Assembly (NCBI GenBank): GCA_051880375.1
Contig: JBJENV010000063.1
Span: 1 to 52,112 of the forward strand
DNA: 52,112 nucleotides
Direction: 5' to 3'
DNA from: SIG299 sp051880375
GTDB taxonomy: Bacteria; Bacillota; Clostridia; Lachnospirales; Lachnospiraceae
A program made the translations under genes and the position numbers. Under the pieces are notes generated by a model. It ran no database searches and was not told the DNA's origin. It saw nothing but the letters and a program-made list of their open reading frames with translations. Shown here one piece after another: positions 41,747 to 51,013 of this stretch (position 1 is its first letter; each line of letters starts with the position of its first letter).

Positions 41747-43135
41747 TTATGCATAGTAGCTTCTTAAAAGTTCCACGCCAATCCGTTTTTCTCCTTCATC
41801 ATGGCAGGAGTCCAGGGAACTTCTTACATAGTTCATCACTTCGGTATGGGAGCTAAAATAAACCGGAAGCTCCCTGAGTATTGCAGCCATCACCGCGCGG
41901 TTACGCATTCTGGAACCGTGCGTCAGTGTTTCGTGTACCTCTTCCGTAAACTGTTTCTTTACCTGATTAAGATATCCCTCCGGAAGTTCCTGCTCTTCCT
42001 TTGGCATCAGTGTTGCAAATGTACTTCCGGAATTCAGACGTTGTGCCGCAAGCAGCCCCTGATGTACCGTCGTCAGCATAAGTTCTGAGATTTCCCTGCC
42101 CATTTCCTCCGTTACCATCGAAAGCAGCGGTTCCAGCAGTGTTACCTGCTCCGACAGGCCCTCCATTTTGTTTTCAATTCCCGCGAACAGGCTTTCGGAA
42201 TCGTTTTCCTGCTCCTCAGAAAGCTTTCGCACAATAGTAAGCGCCTCTGCGCTGCTTCGTTCCGCTTCCAAAGTGAAATACGGTCTTGTTAACAGTACGG
42301 TCAGCAGTTCATTGGCTAATGTCTGTAATGCACCGTAATACTCAGAGAAATTACGCACCATATTGCTTCCTTGCTCAAACTGCTGCTTAAATTCCGCATA
42401 AGCTTCCTTTGTCGGCTCGGACACAGTCATTTCCTCTAATGCTTTTCTGATTTCCTCCAGCTTCGGAAACTGAGTTTCCATGCCCTTCGGCCGATATAAG
42501 CCGGAGGCGCTGCGAAGCATATAATCAAACATATCAATCGACTGACGGTCTGCATCCTTATATAAGGTAAATGCATTTTCAATCAGCTCGTTTATTTTTC
42601 CCTTTGTCATACGAACCGGCAGACACGAAAGCATTTCTTTGATTCTTTCATTAATCAGTGCATGTTCCTCATCCGAAAAAATCCACTGAAGGATTTCCCG
42701 TGCTACCGCATCGTTATCCATTTCTTCCGCGTCCTCCGTCTGCGGCTCAAATTTCGGCTCCAGGCGGTTTAAGATATACTCATACAAAATGAACAAATCC
42801 GTATATGCCGTCAAAACTTCCATACGTTCTGAAATATTCTCACGAAGCGAAATCAAAGCTTCTACTGCCTTTTTGTTTTTTTCAGGCTCATAACCGTCAA
42901 GAAGCGCTTCCTTCATAGCCGTAAAGAATATCTCTTCCAATTCTTTTACCGTTTCGTCTGTTTTTATACGCCCCTCTGCTTTGGATTCCAAAAACATAGA
43001 CAGTTCCATTGCCAGATTGTAAAGAGAAAGTTCCCCATAGGCAGACGCCGTTCGATACATAAGCACCGGAAGATTCTGCTCTAAGTTTCCTCTTGCCTTC
43101 AGCTCTCCGGATAATTGTCTGATTGTCTTTTCCAT
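41747..43135 (-). CDS. All-helical protein of unknown function
   Basis: A 462-residue, acidic, nearly all-helical soluble protein without signal peptide or membrane segment. Several stretches look like TPR or armadillo-type helical pairs, but no repeat consensus is clear. The ATG at 43135 has GGGAG 8 bases upstream; an ATG two codons earlier is too close to that box. It follows the second ABC-2 permease gene by 15 bases and may be a cytoplasmic partner of it. Confidence 0.6.
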   Translation of the reverse strand: MEKTIRQLSGELKARGNLEQNLPVLMYRTASAYGELSLYNLAMELSMFLESKAEGRIKTDETVKELEEIFFTAMKEALLDGYEPEKNKKAVEALISLRENISERMEVLTAYTDLFILYEYILNRLEPKFEPQTEDAEEMDNDAVAREILQWIFSDEEHALINERIKEMLSCLPVRMTKGKINELIENAFTLYKDADRQSIDMFDYMLRSASGLYRPKGMETQFPKLEEIRKALEEMTVSEPTKEAYAEFKQQFEQGSNMVRNFSEYYGALQTLANELLTVLLTRPYFTLEAERSSAEALTIVRKLSEEQENDSESLFAGIENKMEGLSEQVTLLEPLLSMVTEEMGREISELMLTTVHQGLLAAQRLNSGSTFATLMPKEEQELPEGYLNQVKKQFTEEVHETLTHGSRMRNRAVMAAILRELPVYFSSHTEVMNYVRSSLDSCHDEGEKRIGVELLRSYYA

Positions 43136-43150
43136 TTTCATTTCTCCCTT

Positions 43151-44269
43151 CTATCTGCCGATATAACACCGTATCATCGCTTTTACATAAACACTGTTCG
43201 GCACAATGCGAAGAAGTTCCGACTGCACAAGCAGCCCATCCGCAACGCTTAAAAAGCCCGCCGCTCCGAACACTACAATCAAAAACAGCAAAAACAGCTG
43301 ATATCCCGTCCGGCTTTTTATGACTGTTGCCGCTGCCATCGTCAGGATAACTATACCACCGCTGTACGCTGCTGTACACAAAAACATTTGTCCAAATGCC
43401 GAAACCGGTAACCCGTTTTTAGCGGAAAGCAGAACAACTGCTGTCGTTCCGAACGTGATGACGGTAAGAAATGCCGCACCTCCGGCGCCGACCAGAACGG
43501 AAGCCTTAGAAAGCGGCAGTGCACGCACCCTTGCTGCGCTTCTTCCGTGACAGAAGTCTGCATACGGAAGAACCGCATAGACAGCCAGAAATCCAATCAG
43601 TATCGCCAGCACCGAAAAAATAACCTGAACATAAATAACCGACTGCTCCGGTGCCCTTGTATTGCTTCCCTGTCTGTCACTGTACTCCGTTTCAAACGAA
43701 AAATCAAATGTTTCTTTTGTCAGGCAGTCCATGACATAAGCAGCATACTCTTCTTTAGACAGCAGTTCCGTTTCCCGCCCGGCACGGCGCATGACCTCTT
43801 CGTAAGTCAAAAAACCTTTTGCGGTACAGATATCCTGCATCATCTCTCCCGCCACAATATCCGCAAGCAGCGGAAGTCCCTTTCCCTCTGCCTCGTACAT
43901 GGCAATCAGGCGTTCCTCCCTGCCGGCATTTACCGCCGTCTCATAGCCCTCTCTGATTACAAAAACGGCGGTCAGACTGCCCGCCTTTTGCAGGTTTAAC
44001 AATTCCTTCAGCGGCGCCTTTGTCACAGAAAAGACCTCACACTCAGAAATCCGTTCTGTCAGCTTTTTTGAAAGCTCTGTGTTATCCTCATCTGCAATTC
44101 CGATAAAAACCACACTTTTTTCTTCCTTTGCCTCATCTAAGGTAAACAGCAGGGCAAAAAAGAAAAACAGCCCAAGCCCAAATACAAACAGTGTTTCCTT
44201 TTTCTTTAACAGTAACCGCATCGTATGCAGCAACACGATATGTATTTCCAGACAGATTCTATTCTTCAT
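43151..44269 (-). CDS. ABC-2 type permease, second of a pair
   Basis: A 372-residue membrane protein with one N-terminal helix (~22-42), a large extracytoplasmic domain (~45-205), and a bundle of five to six helices (~210-360). This is the type V/ABC-2 exporter layout (as in YhgE/LinE-like and DrrB-like permeases). It overlaps the preceding permease gene by 11 bases, so both subunits are made together, presumably as a heterodimer. No ATP-binding subunit is encoded in the window, which is unusual. Confidence 0.72.
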   Translation of the reverse strand: MKNRICLEIHIVLLHTMRLLLKKKETLFVFGLGLFFFFALLFTLDEAKEEKSVVFIGIADEDNTELSKKLTERISECEVFSVTKAPLKELLNLQKAGSLTAVFVIREGYETAVNAGREERLIAMYEAEGKGLPLLADIVAGEMMQDICTAKGFLTYEEVMRRAGRETELLSKEEYAAYVMDCLTKETFDFSFETEYSDRQGSNTRAPEQSVIYVQVIFSVLAILIGFLAVYAVLPYADFCHGRSAARVRALPLSKASVLVGAGGAAFLTVITFGTTAVVLLSAKNGLPVSAFGQMFLCTAAYSGGIVILTMAAATVIKSRTGYQLFLLFLIVVFGAAGFLSVADGLLVQSELLRIVPNSVYVKAMIRCYIGR

Positions 44270-45473
44270 CAGCTGCCGCCTCCCCTCTGCGCTTCATAAG
44301 CAGCAAAAGGATTCCCCATAAAAGAAGAAGCACCGCCACTGAAGCCAGCATGGTTTTTGTGCAGTCCGTTCCGCCGCTTCCCTGTGACAGCAGTACTGAA
44401 AAACGATAGTTCGGAAGCCACTTTGTGACCATCTGAAATTCTTCCGGAAGATACAGCTGCGGTATCATGCTTCCTCCTGCCAGTGCAAGTCCCACAAAGC
44501 ACAGACTGTACAAAAGCAGATAGGTCTGCTTTTTCCTGCATGCCACACCAAACACCGCAAGTAAAAGCAGTATCGGAAGCAGCAACAGACTCGCCGTTCC
44601 CCATAAAAGCAGACTTTTCTCCGGCACAAGAAGCAAAAAAACTCCCGCCATCAAAAAAGAAAGCATAAGGTAAGGAAGCAGGCATACCACAGACAGCACA
44701 AAATAAGAAATGCCCGCCGCGGTCATTCGCCTTGTCATACCGTTCCGGTACATTTTCTGAAACCTGTTTCCGATTGGAAAACAGAAAAACAGAACCAGCA
44801 GGAAGCAGGCAGAATACAGACAGCCTGTAAGCAGGGAAGTTTCCTCCTCAGCTTCTACATTTCTTCTTGTAAAAAATGAATCCTTTCCTAATGCCGTAAA
44901 TATCAGTTCCAGCGAAATATCTATGTTTGCCTGATTCAGTTCTTCATAGGAAAATCCGTCCGCCTTCATCTTATCATATAGCGCCGCGCAGTTTACCTCT
45001 ACCGAAGTAATATAAGTTTCATAGCTGGAAAGCACCGTTTTCAGCAAAAGTGCTTTCGTTGCATTCTCCGTAGAAATCCACACCCGAATCGGTATATGAT
45101 CCATCCGAATCATTCGTTCCGCAAACCCCTCCGGAATCACAAGCAGGCAGTCTAACTCACCATCGTCAAACCGTTTCTTCAGCAACGGCTCCTCTCCTTC
45201 CGCAATGTCCACATATTCGGTAAACTGCGGATTATCCTTAAAATAACTGACTAAAAGCGCTGCATATTCCGAACTGTCCTGACAGGCAATCCCCAGTGTG
45301 ATATATGCTTTTACAGGCATATCTGCTTTCTCTTCCGACTTTATGATATACGAAAAAGTGCTTATCATAAGCATAATAAGCACTATCGCTGCCGGAATAC
45401 TCCGCTTTTTTCTGTTTATCAACCGCTTTGCTTCCATCTGAAGCAACAGCACTGCCTGTTTTAAGCTCTGCAA
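44259..45473 (-). CDS. ABC-2 type permease, first of a pair
   Basis: A 404-residue protein with the same layout as its neighbour: a basic N-terminal cytoplasmic segment, one helix (~27-45), a large outer domain (~50-215) and six hydrophobic segments (~220-395). The start is probably the TTG with AAGGGG 9 bases upstream; an ATG 12 codons later is possible. It lies 29 bases after the rhomboid-like gene. The substrate is unknown; such permeases export lipids, peptides or polysaccharide precursors. Confidence 0.72.
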   Translation of the reverse strand: MQSLKQAVLLLQMEAKRLINRKKRSIPAAIVLIMLMISTFSYIIKSEEKADMPVKAYITLGIACQDSSEYAALLVSYFKDNPQFTEYVDIAEGEEPLLKKRFDDGELDCLLVIPEGFAERMIRMDHIPIRVWISTENATKALLLKTVLSSYETYITSVEVNCAALYDKMKADGFSYEELNQANIDISLELIFTALGKDSFFTRRNVEAEEETSLLTGCLYSACFLLVLFFCFPIGNRFQKMYRNGMTRRMTAAGISYFVLSVVCLLPYLMLSFLMAGVFLLLVPEKSLLLWGTASLLLLPILLLLAVFGVACRKKQTYLLLYSLCFVGLALAGGSMIPQLYLPEEFQMVTKWLPNYRFSVLLSQGSGGTDCTKTMLASVAVLLLLWGILLLLMKRRGEAAADEE

Positions 45474-45502
45474 TTTCTTCTGCCCCTTTGAAATTGAAGG
45501 AT

Positions 45503-46486
45503 TTATTCTCTTTCCTTGAAATTCGGCACAATCCGCTTTACATGCTCATGCGTATAAAGATGATCCATACAATATTCATAATTGCCGTCACACTTTGAGC
45601 AGAATCGAAATTCCATGTTCGGGTCATCCAGCTCTGTCTTTCCGCAGACCGCGCACTTATGGATTGTTATCACATTTCTTCCATGATGCTGTGAGGTCTG
45701 ACCGTTCTGCTTTGCCTGCCGCATTTTTTTCTGAAATTCTGCCCTTCTCTTTAACTCTGCCGGTGAAACCCGGTTAAAATCGCGCGACGTAAAGAAAAAT
45801 ACAATAAAGTTCAAAAGTGATGCCAGAATCACAATCTTAGTTACCATTCCGCCCATGAGGAAGCTGTACAACAACATGACCGCATACACAATTCCAAGTA
45901 CCTTCATTTTCACCGGAATAAGAAACATCAGCATGACCTGTGCATCCGGGAAGGTTGCCGCGAAACCGAGGAAAATGGACATATTAATGTAATATGTGCT
46001 GATTTGTGCAAACCAGACTGCCGGGAGCAGTACACTTTCTCCTTCTACATAGATTGCCGCATATTTTGTAAAGACATCATATGCCGTCAGCGCACCGTTC
46101 TGAATCACATCGCCAAACTCCATCCATGCGATTCCATACAGTACAAAGCTTCCGATTACCGTAAAAAGCATACCGGAGAACAAATACACATTGTACCGGA
46201 AGGTTCCCCACGTGCGCTCCAACGTCGTTCCGATGGAAAAATAGAAATACAGCATAATGATAGTAAAAAAGTCCAGACTTTCCGGCGGTATCAAAATCCA
46301 CGTTACCAGTCTCCAAACCTGTCCGTGCAAAATAAGATACGGATTGAGTACGAGATATCTCGCAAATTCAGGAGCCAGTATCTGTAACAGATATCCGATT
46401 CCATAACAGATAATCAGCACAAGTGACAAATTCCGGATTGCATATCTTCCGTATTTTCGCTCCATTTTGTTAAGAAACTTTCCCAT
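45503..46486 (-). CDS. Rhomboid-like membrane protein without protease motif, zinc-ribbon tail
   Basis: A 327-residue protein with about six membrane segments (residues 15-240) that have rhomboid-fold landmarks: HGQVWRLVTWILIPP near residue 53 and LERTWGTFRYNVYLFSG near residue 88. The catalytic GxSG and the distal histidine are not found, so it looks like a pseudo-rhomboid (Derlin-like). The C-terminal ~70 residues carry CAVCGK, CSKCDG and YCMDHLYTHEH, a zinc-ribbon arrangement. It begins the permease group and follows corA by 27 bases. Confidence 0.7.
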   Translation of the reverse strand: MGKFLNKMERKYGRYAIRNLSLVLIICYGIGYLLQILAPEFARYLVLNPYLILHGQVWRLVTWILIPPESLDFFTIIMLYFYFSIGTTLERTWGTFRYNVYLFSGMLFTVIGSFVLYGIAWMEFGDVIQNGALTAYDVFTKYAAIYVEGESVLLPAVWFAQISTYYINMSIFLGFAATFPDAQVMLMFLIPVKMKVLGIVYAVMLLYSFLMGGMVTKIVILASLLNFIVFFFTSRDFNRVSPAELKRRAEFQKKMRQAKQNGQTSQHHGRNVITIHKCAVCGKTELDDPNMEFRFCSKCDGNYEYCMDHLYTHEHVKRIVPNFKERE

Positions 46487-46513
46487 TCTTTTTCCACCCT
46501 TTTAACATCAAAT

Positions 46514-47461
46514 CTAAAATAAATCCTTTTTTCTGAAAATCAGTGTTACTATACCTGTAATCAGTACCGTTGCACCAAGCACAATAAACAGGCTGTACGG
46601 ATTGTTTCTGCCTGGCAGCGGAACGTTCATTCCGTAAAAGCTTGCAATCATCGTCGGAATCGACATGACAATCGTAACCGTGGCTAAAAATTTCATGGCA
46701 CTGTTCTGATTATTACTGATAACCGAAGCAAACGCATCCATTGTACCGCTTAAGATTCCGCTGTATATATTAGCCATCTCCATTGCCTGCTTATTCTCAA
46801 TGATGACATCCTCTAACAGATCCTCATCGTCCGGATAACGTTTAACCCGTTCATTTTTCAGCATTTTCTCGAACACCATTTCATTGGAACGAAGCGATGT
46901 CGTGAAGTAGACAAGACTCTTTTCGAGTTCCAGAAGTTCAATCAGCTCTTTATTCTTCTGGGATACATGCAATTTATCCTCAATGATTTCACTCTGCCGG
47001 TTGATTGCACGGAGATACTGCAGGAACATCGTCGCCACGCGGTAAAAAATCTGAAGAATAAATCTGGTTTTCTTATAAGTGTAAAATCCTTTGATTTTAC
47101 CGGATTTAATCGTTGTCAATACAGGCGTATCATTTAAGCTTACCGTAATGATTACATCCTTTAAGTTAATGATGGCAAGCGGCATGGTAATGTAGCGATT
47201 CTTCTCTTCCTTATCCACCTGTTCCTTTTCAATCGCAGGGGCGTCAATCAAAATAAGTGTATAATCGTCTTCCACCTCAATACGCGCCCTCTCTTCTTCA
47301 TCGAGAGCTGCCTTTAATACATCTTCTTCCACACTGCATTCCGAGGCAATCTGCGCAACTTCCTGTCTGGTCGGATTCGTCATTGCTATCCAGCAGTTTT
47401 TTTCTATCTTATCTAAAGTAACAAAGCTGCCGTTTTCCAAGGTCTTGTAAATTTCAATCAC
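46514..47461 (-). CDS. CorA family magnesium transporter
   Basis: A 315-residue pentameric-type Mg2+/divalent-cation channel: a cytoplasmic alpha/beta funnel, a long stalk helix (~200-250), two C-terminal membrane helices and the selectivity motif YGMN (in SFYGMNVPLPG). The frame can be read back to a TTG at 47539, but the GTG at 47461 has AAAGGAG 6 bases upstream and gives VIEIYKT, the normal CorA beginning. The extension would overlap a 14-bp hairpin in the leader. A promoter at 47563-47591 serves it alone. Confidence 0.93.
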   Translation of the reverse strand: MIEIYKTLENGSFVTLDKIEKNCWIAMTNPTRQEVAQIASECSVEEDVLKAALDEEERARIEVEDDYTLILIDAPAIEKEQVDKEEKNRYITMPLAIINLKDVIITVSLNDTPVLTTIKSGKIKGFYTYKKTRFILQIFYRVATMFLQYLRAINRQSEIIEDKLHVSQKNKELIELLELEKSLVYFTTSLRSNEMVFEKMLKNERVKRYPDDEDLLEDVIIENKQAMEMANIYSGILSGTMDAFASVISNNQNSAMKFLATVTIVMSIPTMIASFYGMNVPLPGRNNPYSLFIVLGATVLITGIVTLIFRKKDLF

Positions 47462-47515
47462 GCGCTTCTCCTTTCTGCATCCTGTCACTATTTCCCCGGA
47501 GGCCTTTACATTGGC

Positions 47516-47552
47516 AAGGGCAGAGTATATCTTATCCAATATATCTGCCCTT
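47516..47552 (-). promoter_or_regulatory. 5' leader hairpin of corA
   Basis: The arms 47516-47530 and 47539-47552 pair over 14 bases with one bulged base around an 8-base loop, close to the predicted transcript start and about 55 bases before the GTG. No U-run follows, so it is not a terminator. It could stabilise the 5' end or take part in regulation. Confidence 0.6.
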
Positions 47553-47562
47553 CATTATTACC

Positions 47563-47591
47563 ATTATAAAATTATACGTTGTATTCGTCAA
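47563..47591 (-). promoter_or_regulatory. Promoter of corA
   Basis: TTGACG (47586-47591), a 17-base spacer and TATAAT (47563-47568) on the minus strand; the -35 lies in the last codons of the CPBP gene. Confidence 0.75.
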
Positions 47592-48477
47592 ATGAATTTT
47601 CGGTAAACTTTTTATTTTCTTCTGCTTCCAACGGTTCCGGCAGTTCCGTTCTCGCTTTTTTGAACAGCTTTCCGGCTGCAACCAGAAACAGTACGCCGAC
47701 AAACGCAAGTGCAAAGTACCCGAACAGATTCCCCGTTACGGTTTCCGGAAGCAGGGAAAGCAGCTGCGCTGAGCCGTTCAAACAGGCATGCAACAAAATC
47801 GCTGCCCAGACAGAATGAAAATATTCTGTCACATATCCAAAAATCATACCAATCACGAAAGCATAGGCTCCCTGAATCAGATTTCCGTGATAAATGCCGA
47901 ACAGTAATGCCTGAACTGCGTTTGCAGCCATAAACGGCAAAAACTTCTTTGCTTTCTGCAGAATTACACCGCGGAAGATAAACTCTTCCGCAAGCGGAGC
48001 AAGCAGTACCGTAATAATAACGGAAAGCACCGTATTTCCGCCAATCAGAGATTCCATCAGTTCCGAATACTCTGTCACCATGCTGCCCGGAAGAATCGGA
48101 TAAATTGCATTCAGGCACAAAGAAATCAACAGTTGAAGCGCAAGTCCCAGCAGCACTGCAACACAAATCAGCCTTCTGTTGATTACTTCCTTTAATGACA
48201 GATGCTCCTTCGGGCGGTATTTTTTATACCAGAGTGCTCCCATAAGAAGCGTCCCTGCAATCGCAATTCCGCCAAGCAGTAAAACAACATCAGCATTCAA
48301 CACGTTTCCAAGCATATAATCCGCCAGCTCCTCCGGACTTTCCACACCGTTCGATGCCGCACGAAATACAATGACCATGGAATAAACTGCCATTCCAAAT
48401 GCCGAAATAAGTAACTGACATAAATATGCCGCTACCATCGGCCAGATACATCCAATGATTCTTCCTACTTTATTCAT
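47572..48477 (-). CDS. CPBP family intramembrane metalloprotease
   Basis: A 301-residue membrane protein with about eight helices and the CPBP (Rce1-like) motifs: EEFIFRGVILQ near residue 175 and FGIYHGNLIQG near residue 210, supplying the glutamates and histidine of the metal site. Such proteins process or protect against peptides, or cut CAAX-like substrates. The ATG at 48477 has GGGAGG 8 bases upstream; earlier ATGs are less well placed. It follows the GH3 gene by 37 bases. Confidence 0.9.
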   Translation of the reverse strand: MNKVGRIIGCIWPMVAAYLCQLLISAFGMAVYSMVIVFRAASNGVESPEELADYMLGNVLNADVVLLLGGIAIAGTLLMGALWYKKYRPKEHLSLKEVINRRLICVAVLLGLALQLLISLCLNAIYPILPGSMVTEYSELMESLIGGNTVLSVIITVLLAPLAEEFIFRGVILQKAKKFLPFMAANAVQALLFGIYHGNLIQGAYAFVIGMIFGYVTEYFHSVWAAILLHACLNGSAQLLSLLPETVTGNLFGYFALAFVGVLFLVAAGKLFKKARTELPEPLEAEENKKFTENSFDEYNV

Positions 48478-48514
48478 GAAGTTTTCCTCCCTTCGGTTCA
48501 TCCCCACTATTCTG

Positions 48515-50941
48515 TTACCGCATTGGTACCGTCTTCGAGGTCTCTGTCACATATTTCGCAAAATTTAATACATTTTCTGCAGTTCGCAACAGTTCTCCAC
48601 GCGTGATGCCTTCCGGCTTTCCGAGAGTTTCCAATAACGTACCGTCATTCACATACCCCTGTGTCCCGGCGTGTGGATTGTCATTTCCGGGCATCAGCAC
48701 ATCCACCTGAGCACGTACACGATAAGCATTGTCCCTCATTTCCGGAAATTCCGGACTCGGAGAGCGTTTCATCCACCAGTCGGTCATCACATTACCCGAA
48801 TAGTGCCATTCGCCGCGCAGCACCGTAGTTGCCAGGTCGTAATTATAATGGCTCCATACTCCGTTCACTTTGTTATAGGAAGTCATCAGATTCCTTGGAT
48901 TTCCTTCCTTTACACAGTATTCAAACCCTTTTAAGTATATCTCTCTGAGCGCACGTTCTGACATTCTCGAATCATTCATGTTTCGTCTGACTTCCTGATT
49001 GTTCGCTGCGAAATGTTTCGGACATGCCGAACTGCCAAACTTCTGAATGCCGCGTACCGCCGCTGCCGCAATTTTGCCGGATAGCAGCGGATCTTCGGAA
49101 TAATACTCAAAGTTTCTGCCGCAGAGCGGATTTCTGTGAATATTTAATCCCGGAGACAGCAGTACATCCACTTGAAAACGATTTGTTTCCTCTCCGATTT
49201 TATCAAACAGTCCTTCCACCAGTTCCGTATTCCATGTGCAGGCTAATGTCATTCCGCAAGGCAGCAGGGTTGTATATTTCTTAATGCGTATTCCTGCCGG
49301 TCCGTCTGCAGTGACAATCGGAGGAATTCCTTTTTCACGTAACCTCTCCGTAATCCCGCCAAAAATACCTGTATTCCCTTCTGCGCCAAGCGGACTGTTC
49401 ATTTCACCGCCGCCGTTTGACAGGGCTGCCAATTCTTCATTGTCTAACTGTGCAAGGAATTCCTCCATGGATACCTTGCCGGTAGCAACCTCTGAAAAAA
49501 GATAGCCTTTGTCTCCGGTATATGGTATTTCTTCCGGTAATCTGTTTAAGATCCGTTCTTTTAACACAGGCTTTCCTTCCGGAACCGGTTCTGTTCCCTT
49601 TTCATAAGTACCATCCGCACGTTTTTCACCGATTGGTATCAGCCGTTCAAACGAATTCTTCACCGGGCAAACCGCCTCCAGCTGCTCAAGAAGCATCAGG
49701 TTTTCAATTTCTATGCTCTCCCATACCTGTTCGTTCACTCCATTCTGATTGGTTCCCAGATAAAATCGATAGGTTCCCGGTTCCAGAACATACGATGACG
49801 GAACTCCTGTCTTTCCTGTTTCATCATAAGAGGCCATATCATAATAAGAACAGGTTAAAGTATACTCGTCATAGGTATCGGTATCAATCAAACCGGTCTT
49901 CTTAAATGCAACAAGCCGTTTTGCTTCCTTTCCGAGCATTCCCTGAGGCGCTTCCATATAAAGCTGAATGACTTCTTTTCCCGGCATCTTACCGCAATTT
50001 GTTACGTGAATTGTAAACTCCAATCCATCTTCTGTTTTTCTTGTCTGATAGAGAATCGTCTCAAATGTCGTATAAGAGAGACCGAAGCCGAACGGAAACA
50101 GAATTTTATCCTTTGCAAATGTTTCAAAATAACGATAACCGACATAAATGTCTTCCTCGTAATTATTGTAATCCAGTCCGCCGAAATTCTTTGCGCTCGG
50201 ATAATCCTCATACTGTTTTGCAATCGTATCGGAAAGCCTGCCGCTTGGATTTACCTTTCCGCAAAGCACGTCTGCGATTGCATTTCCGGCCTCCATACCG
50301 CCAAGCCACGGACAGAGAATTGCCGACAGCGGATACTTTTTAGTCCATGCCATATCAATCACATTACCGCAGTCCAGTAGTACGACCGTTTTTTCAAAAT
50401 ACGTGGTAACTAAAGAAAGCATCTCTTCTTCCTGTTCGGTCAAATAATAGCTTCCCTGTTCCAGTACATTTTCTCTGTCTTCTCCTGCAGCACGTCCCAG
50501 AATGATGAGCGCTGCATCACTTTCCTTCGCTGCCTCAGAAACCAGTTCCGAATCAAGCGGCATCTCCGGATAATGCATCGGCCAGTTGCCCCAGGTTCCC
50601 TGATACGGCACATTGGCTGCACACCAGTCCGTATATATCTTTGCCAGAGTTTCGTTCAGAGTAAGCTCTTCACATGCCTGTAACCCTTCCAGTATGGAAA
50701 CCTGATACGGCGGATGTACATCGCCTCCGCTTCCGTAGCCGACCAGAAAAGTATTCACCTGGCATCTGCCGAATACCGAAACCACCTGTTCCTTTCGAAA
50801 CGGCAGTACATTATCGTTTTTTAAGAGGACACAGCCTTCCGCTGCTGCCGCTCTTGTAAGTGCAGGAATTCCGGGTGTAACAATACGTTCTTCCCCAATC
50901 GGAGTTCCGACCATCTCCTGCTTTAATTCGCTCTCCTCCAT
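48515..50941 (-). CDS. Glycoside hydrolase family 3, domain-permuted beta-glycosidase
   Basis: An 808-residue intracellular (no signal peptide) GH3 enzyme with inverted domain order. The alpha/beta sandwich (GH3_C type) comes first (~20-265, GYGSGGDVHPPY, LGRAAGEDRE), then a fibronectin III-like domain (~300-400), then the TIM-barrel domain (~500-800). The latter holds TADGPAGIRI, SPGLNIHRNPLCGRNFEYYSED, CPKHFAANNQE and the nucleophile region NVMTDWW. Permuted GH3 beta-glucosidases are known from Ruminococcus albus and Butyrivibrio. The ATG at 50941 has GAGGAGGTG upstream. It probably cleaves imported beta-linked oligosaccharides; exact specificity is unknown. Confidence 0.93.
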   Translation of the reverse strand: MEESELKQEMVGTPIGEERIVTPGIPALTRAAAAEGCVLLKNDNVLPFRKEQVVSVFGRCQVNTFLVGYGSGGDVHPPYQVSILEGLQACEELTLNETLAKIYTDWCAANVPYQGTWGNWPMHYPEMPLDSELVSEAAKESDAALIILGRAAGEDRENVLEQGSYYLTEQEEEMLSLVTTYFEKTVVLLDCGNVIDMAWTKKYPLSAILCPWLGGMEAGNAIADVLCGKVNPSGRLSDTIAKQYEDYPSAKNFGGLDYNNYEEDIYVGYRYFETFAKDKILFPFGFGLSYTTFETILYQTRKTEDGLEFTIHVTNCGKMPGKEVIQLYMEAPQGMLGKEAKRLVAFKKTGLIDTDTYDEYTLTCSYYDMASYDETGKTGVPSSYVLEPGTYRFYLGTNQNGVNEQVWESIEIENLMLLEQLEAVCPVKNSFERLIPIGEKRADGTYEKGTEPVPEGKPVLKERILNRLPEEIPYTGDKGYLFSEVATGKVSMEEFLAQLDNEELAALSNGGGEMNSPLGAEGNTGIFGGITERLREKGIPPIVTADGPAGIRIKKYTTLLPCGMTLACTWNTELVEGLFDKIGEETNRFQVDVLLSPGLNIHRNPLCGRNFEYYSEDPLLSGKIAAAAVRGIQKFGSSACPKHFAANNQEVRRNMNDSRMSERALREIYLKGFEYCVKEGNPRNLMTSYNKVNGVWSHYNYDLATTVLRGEWHYSGNVMTDWWMKRSPSPEFPEMRDNAYRVRAQVDVLMPGNDNPHAGTQGYVNDGTLLETLGKPEGITRGELLRTAENVLNFAKYVTETSKTVPMR

Positions 50942-51013
50942 ACTTTCACACCTCCTCATCTTCCGCTGTGCCACACTGCAGGTAACGTCCTTTCTGCAGG
51001 TATACTCATATTG

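Noticed and set aside
47462..47539. Translation start of corA hidden inside the leader hairpin
   Set aside because: The TTG in the hairpin loop first looked like a regulated start, but the GTG at 47461 with AAAGGAG matches the family N-terminus better.
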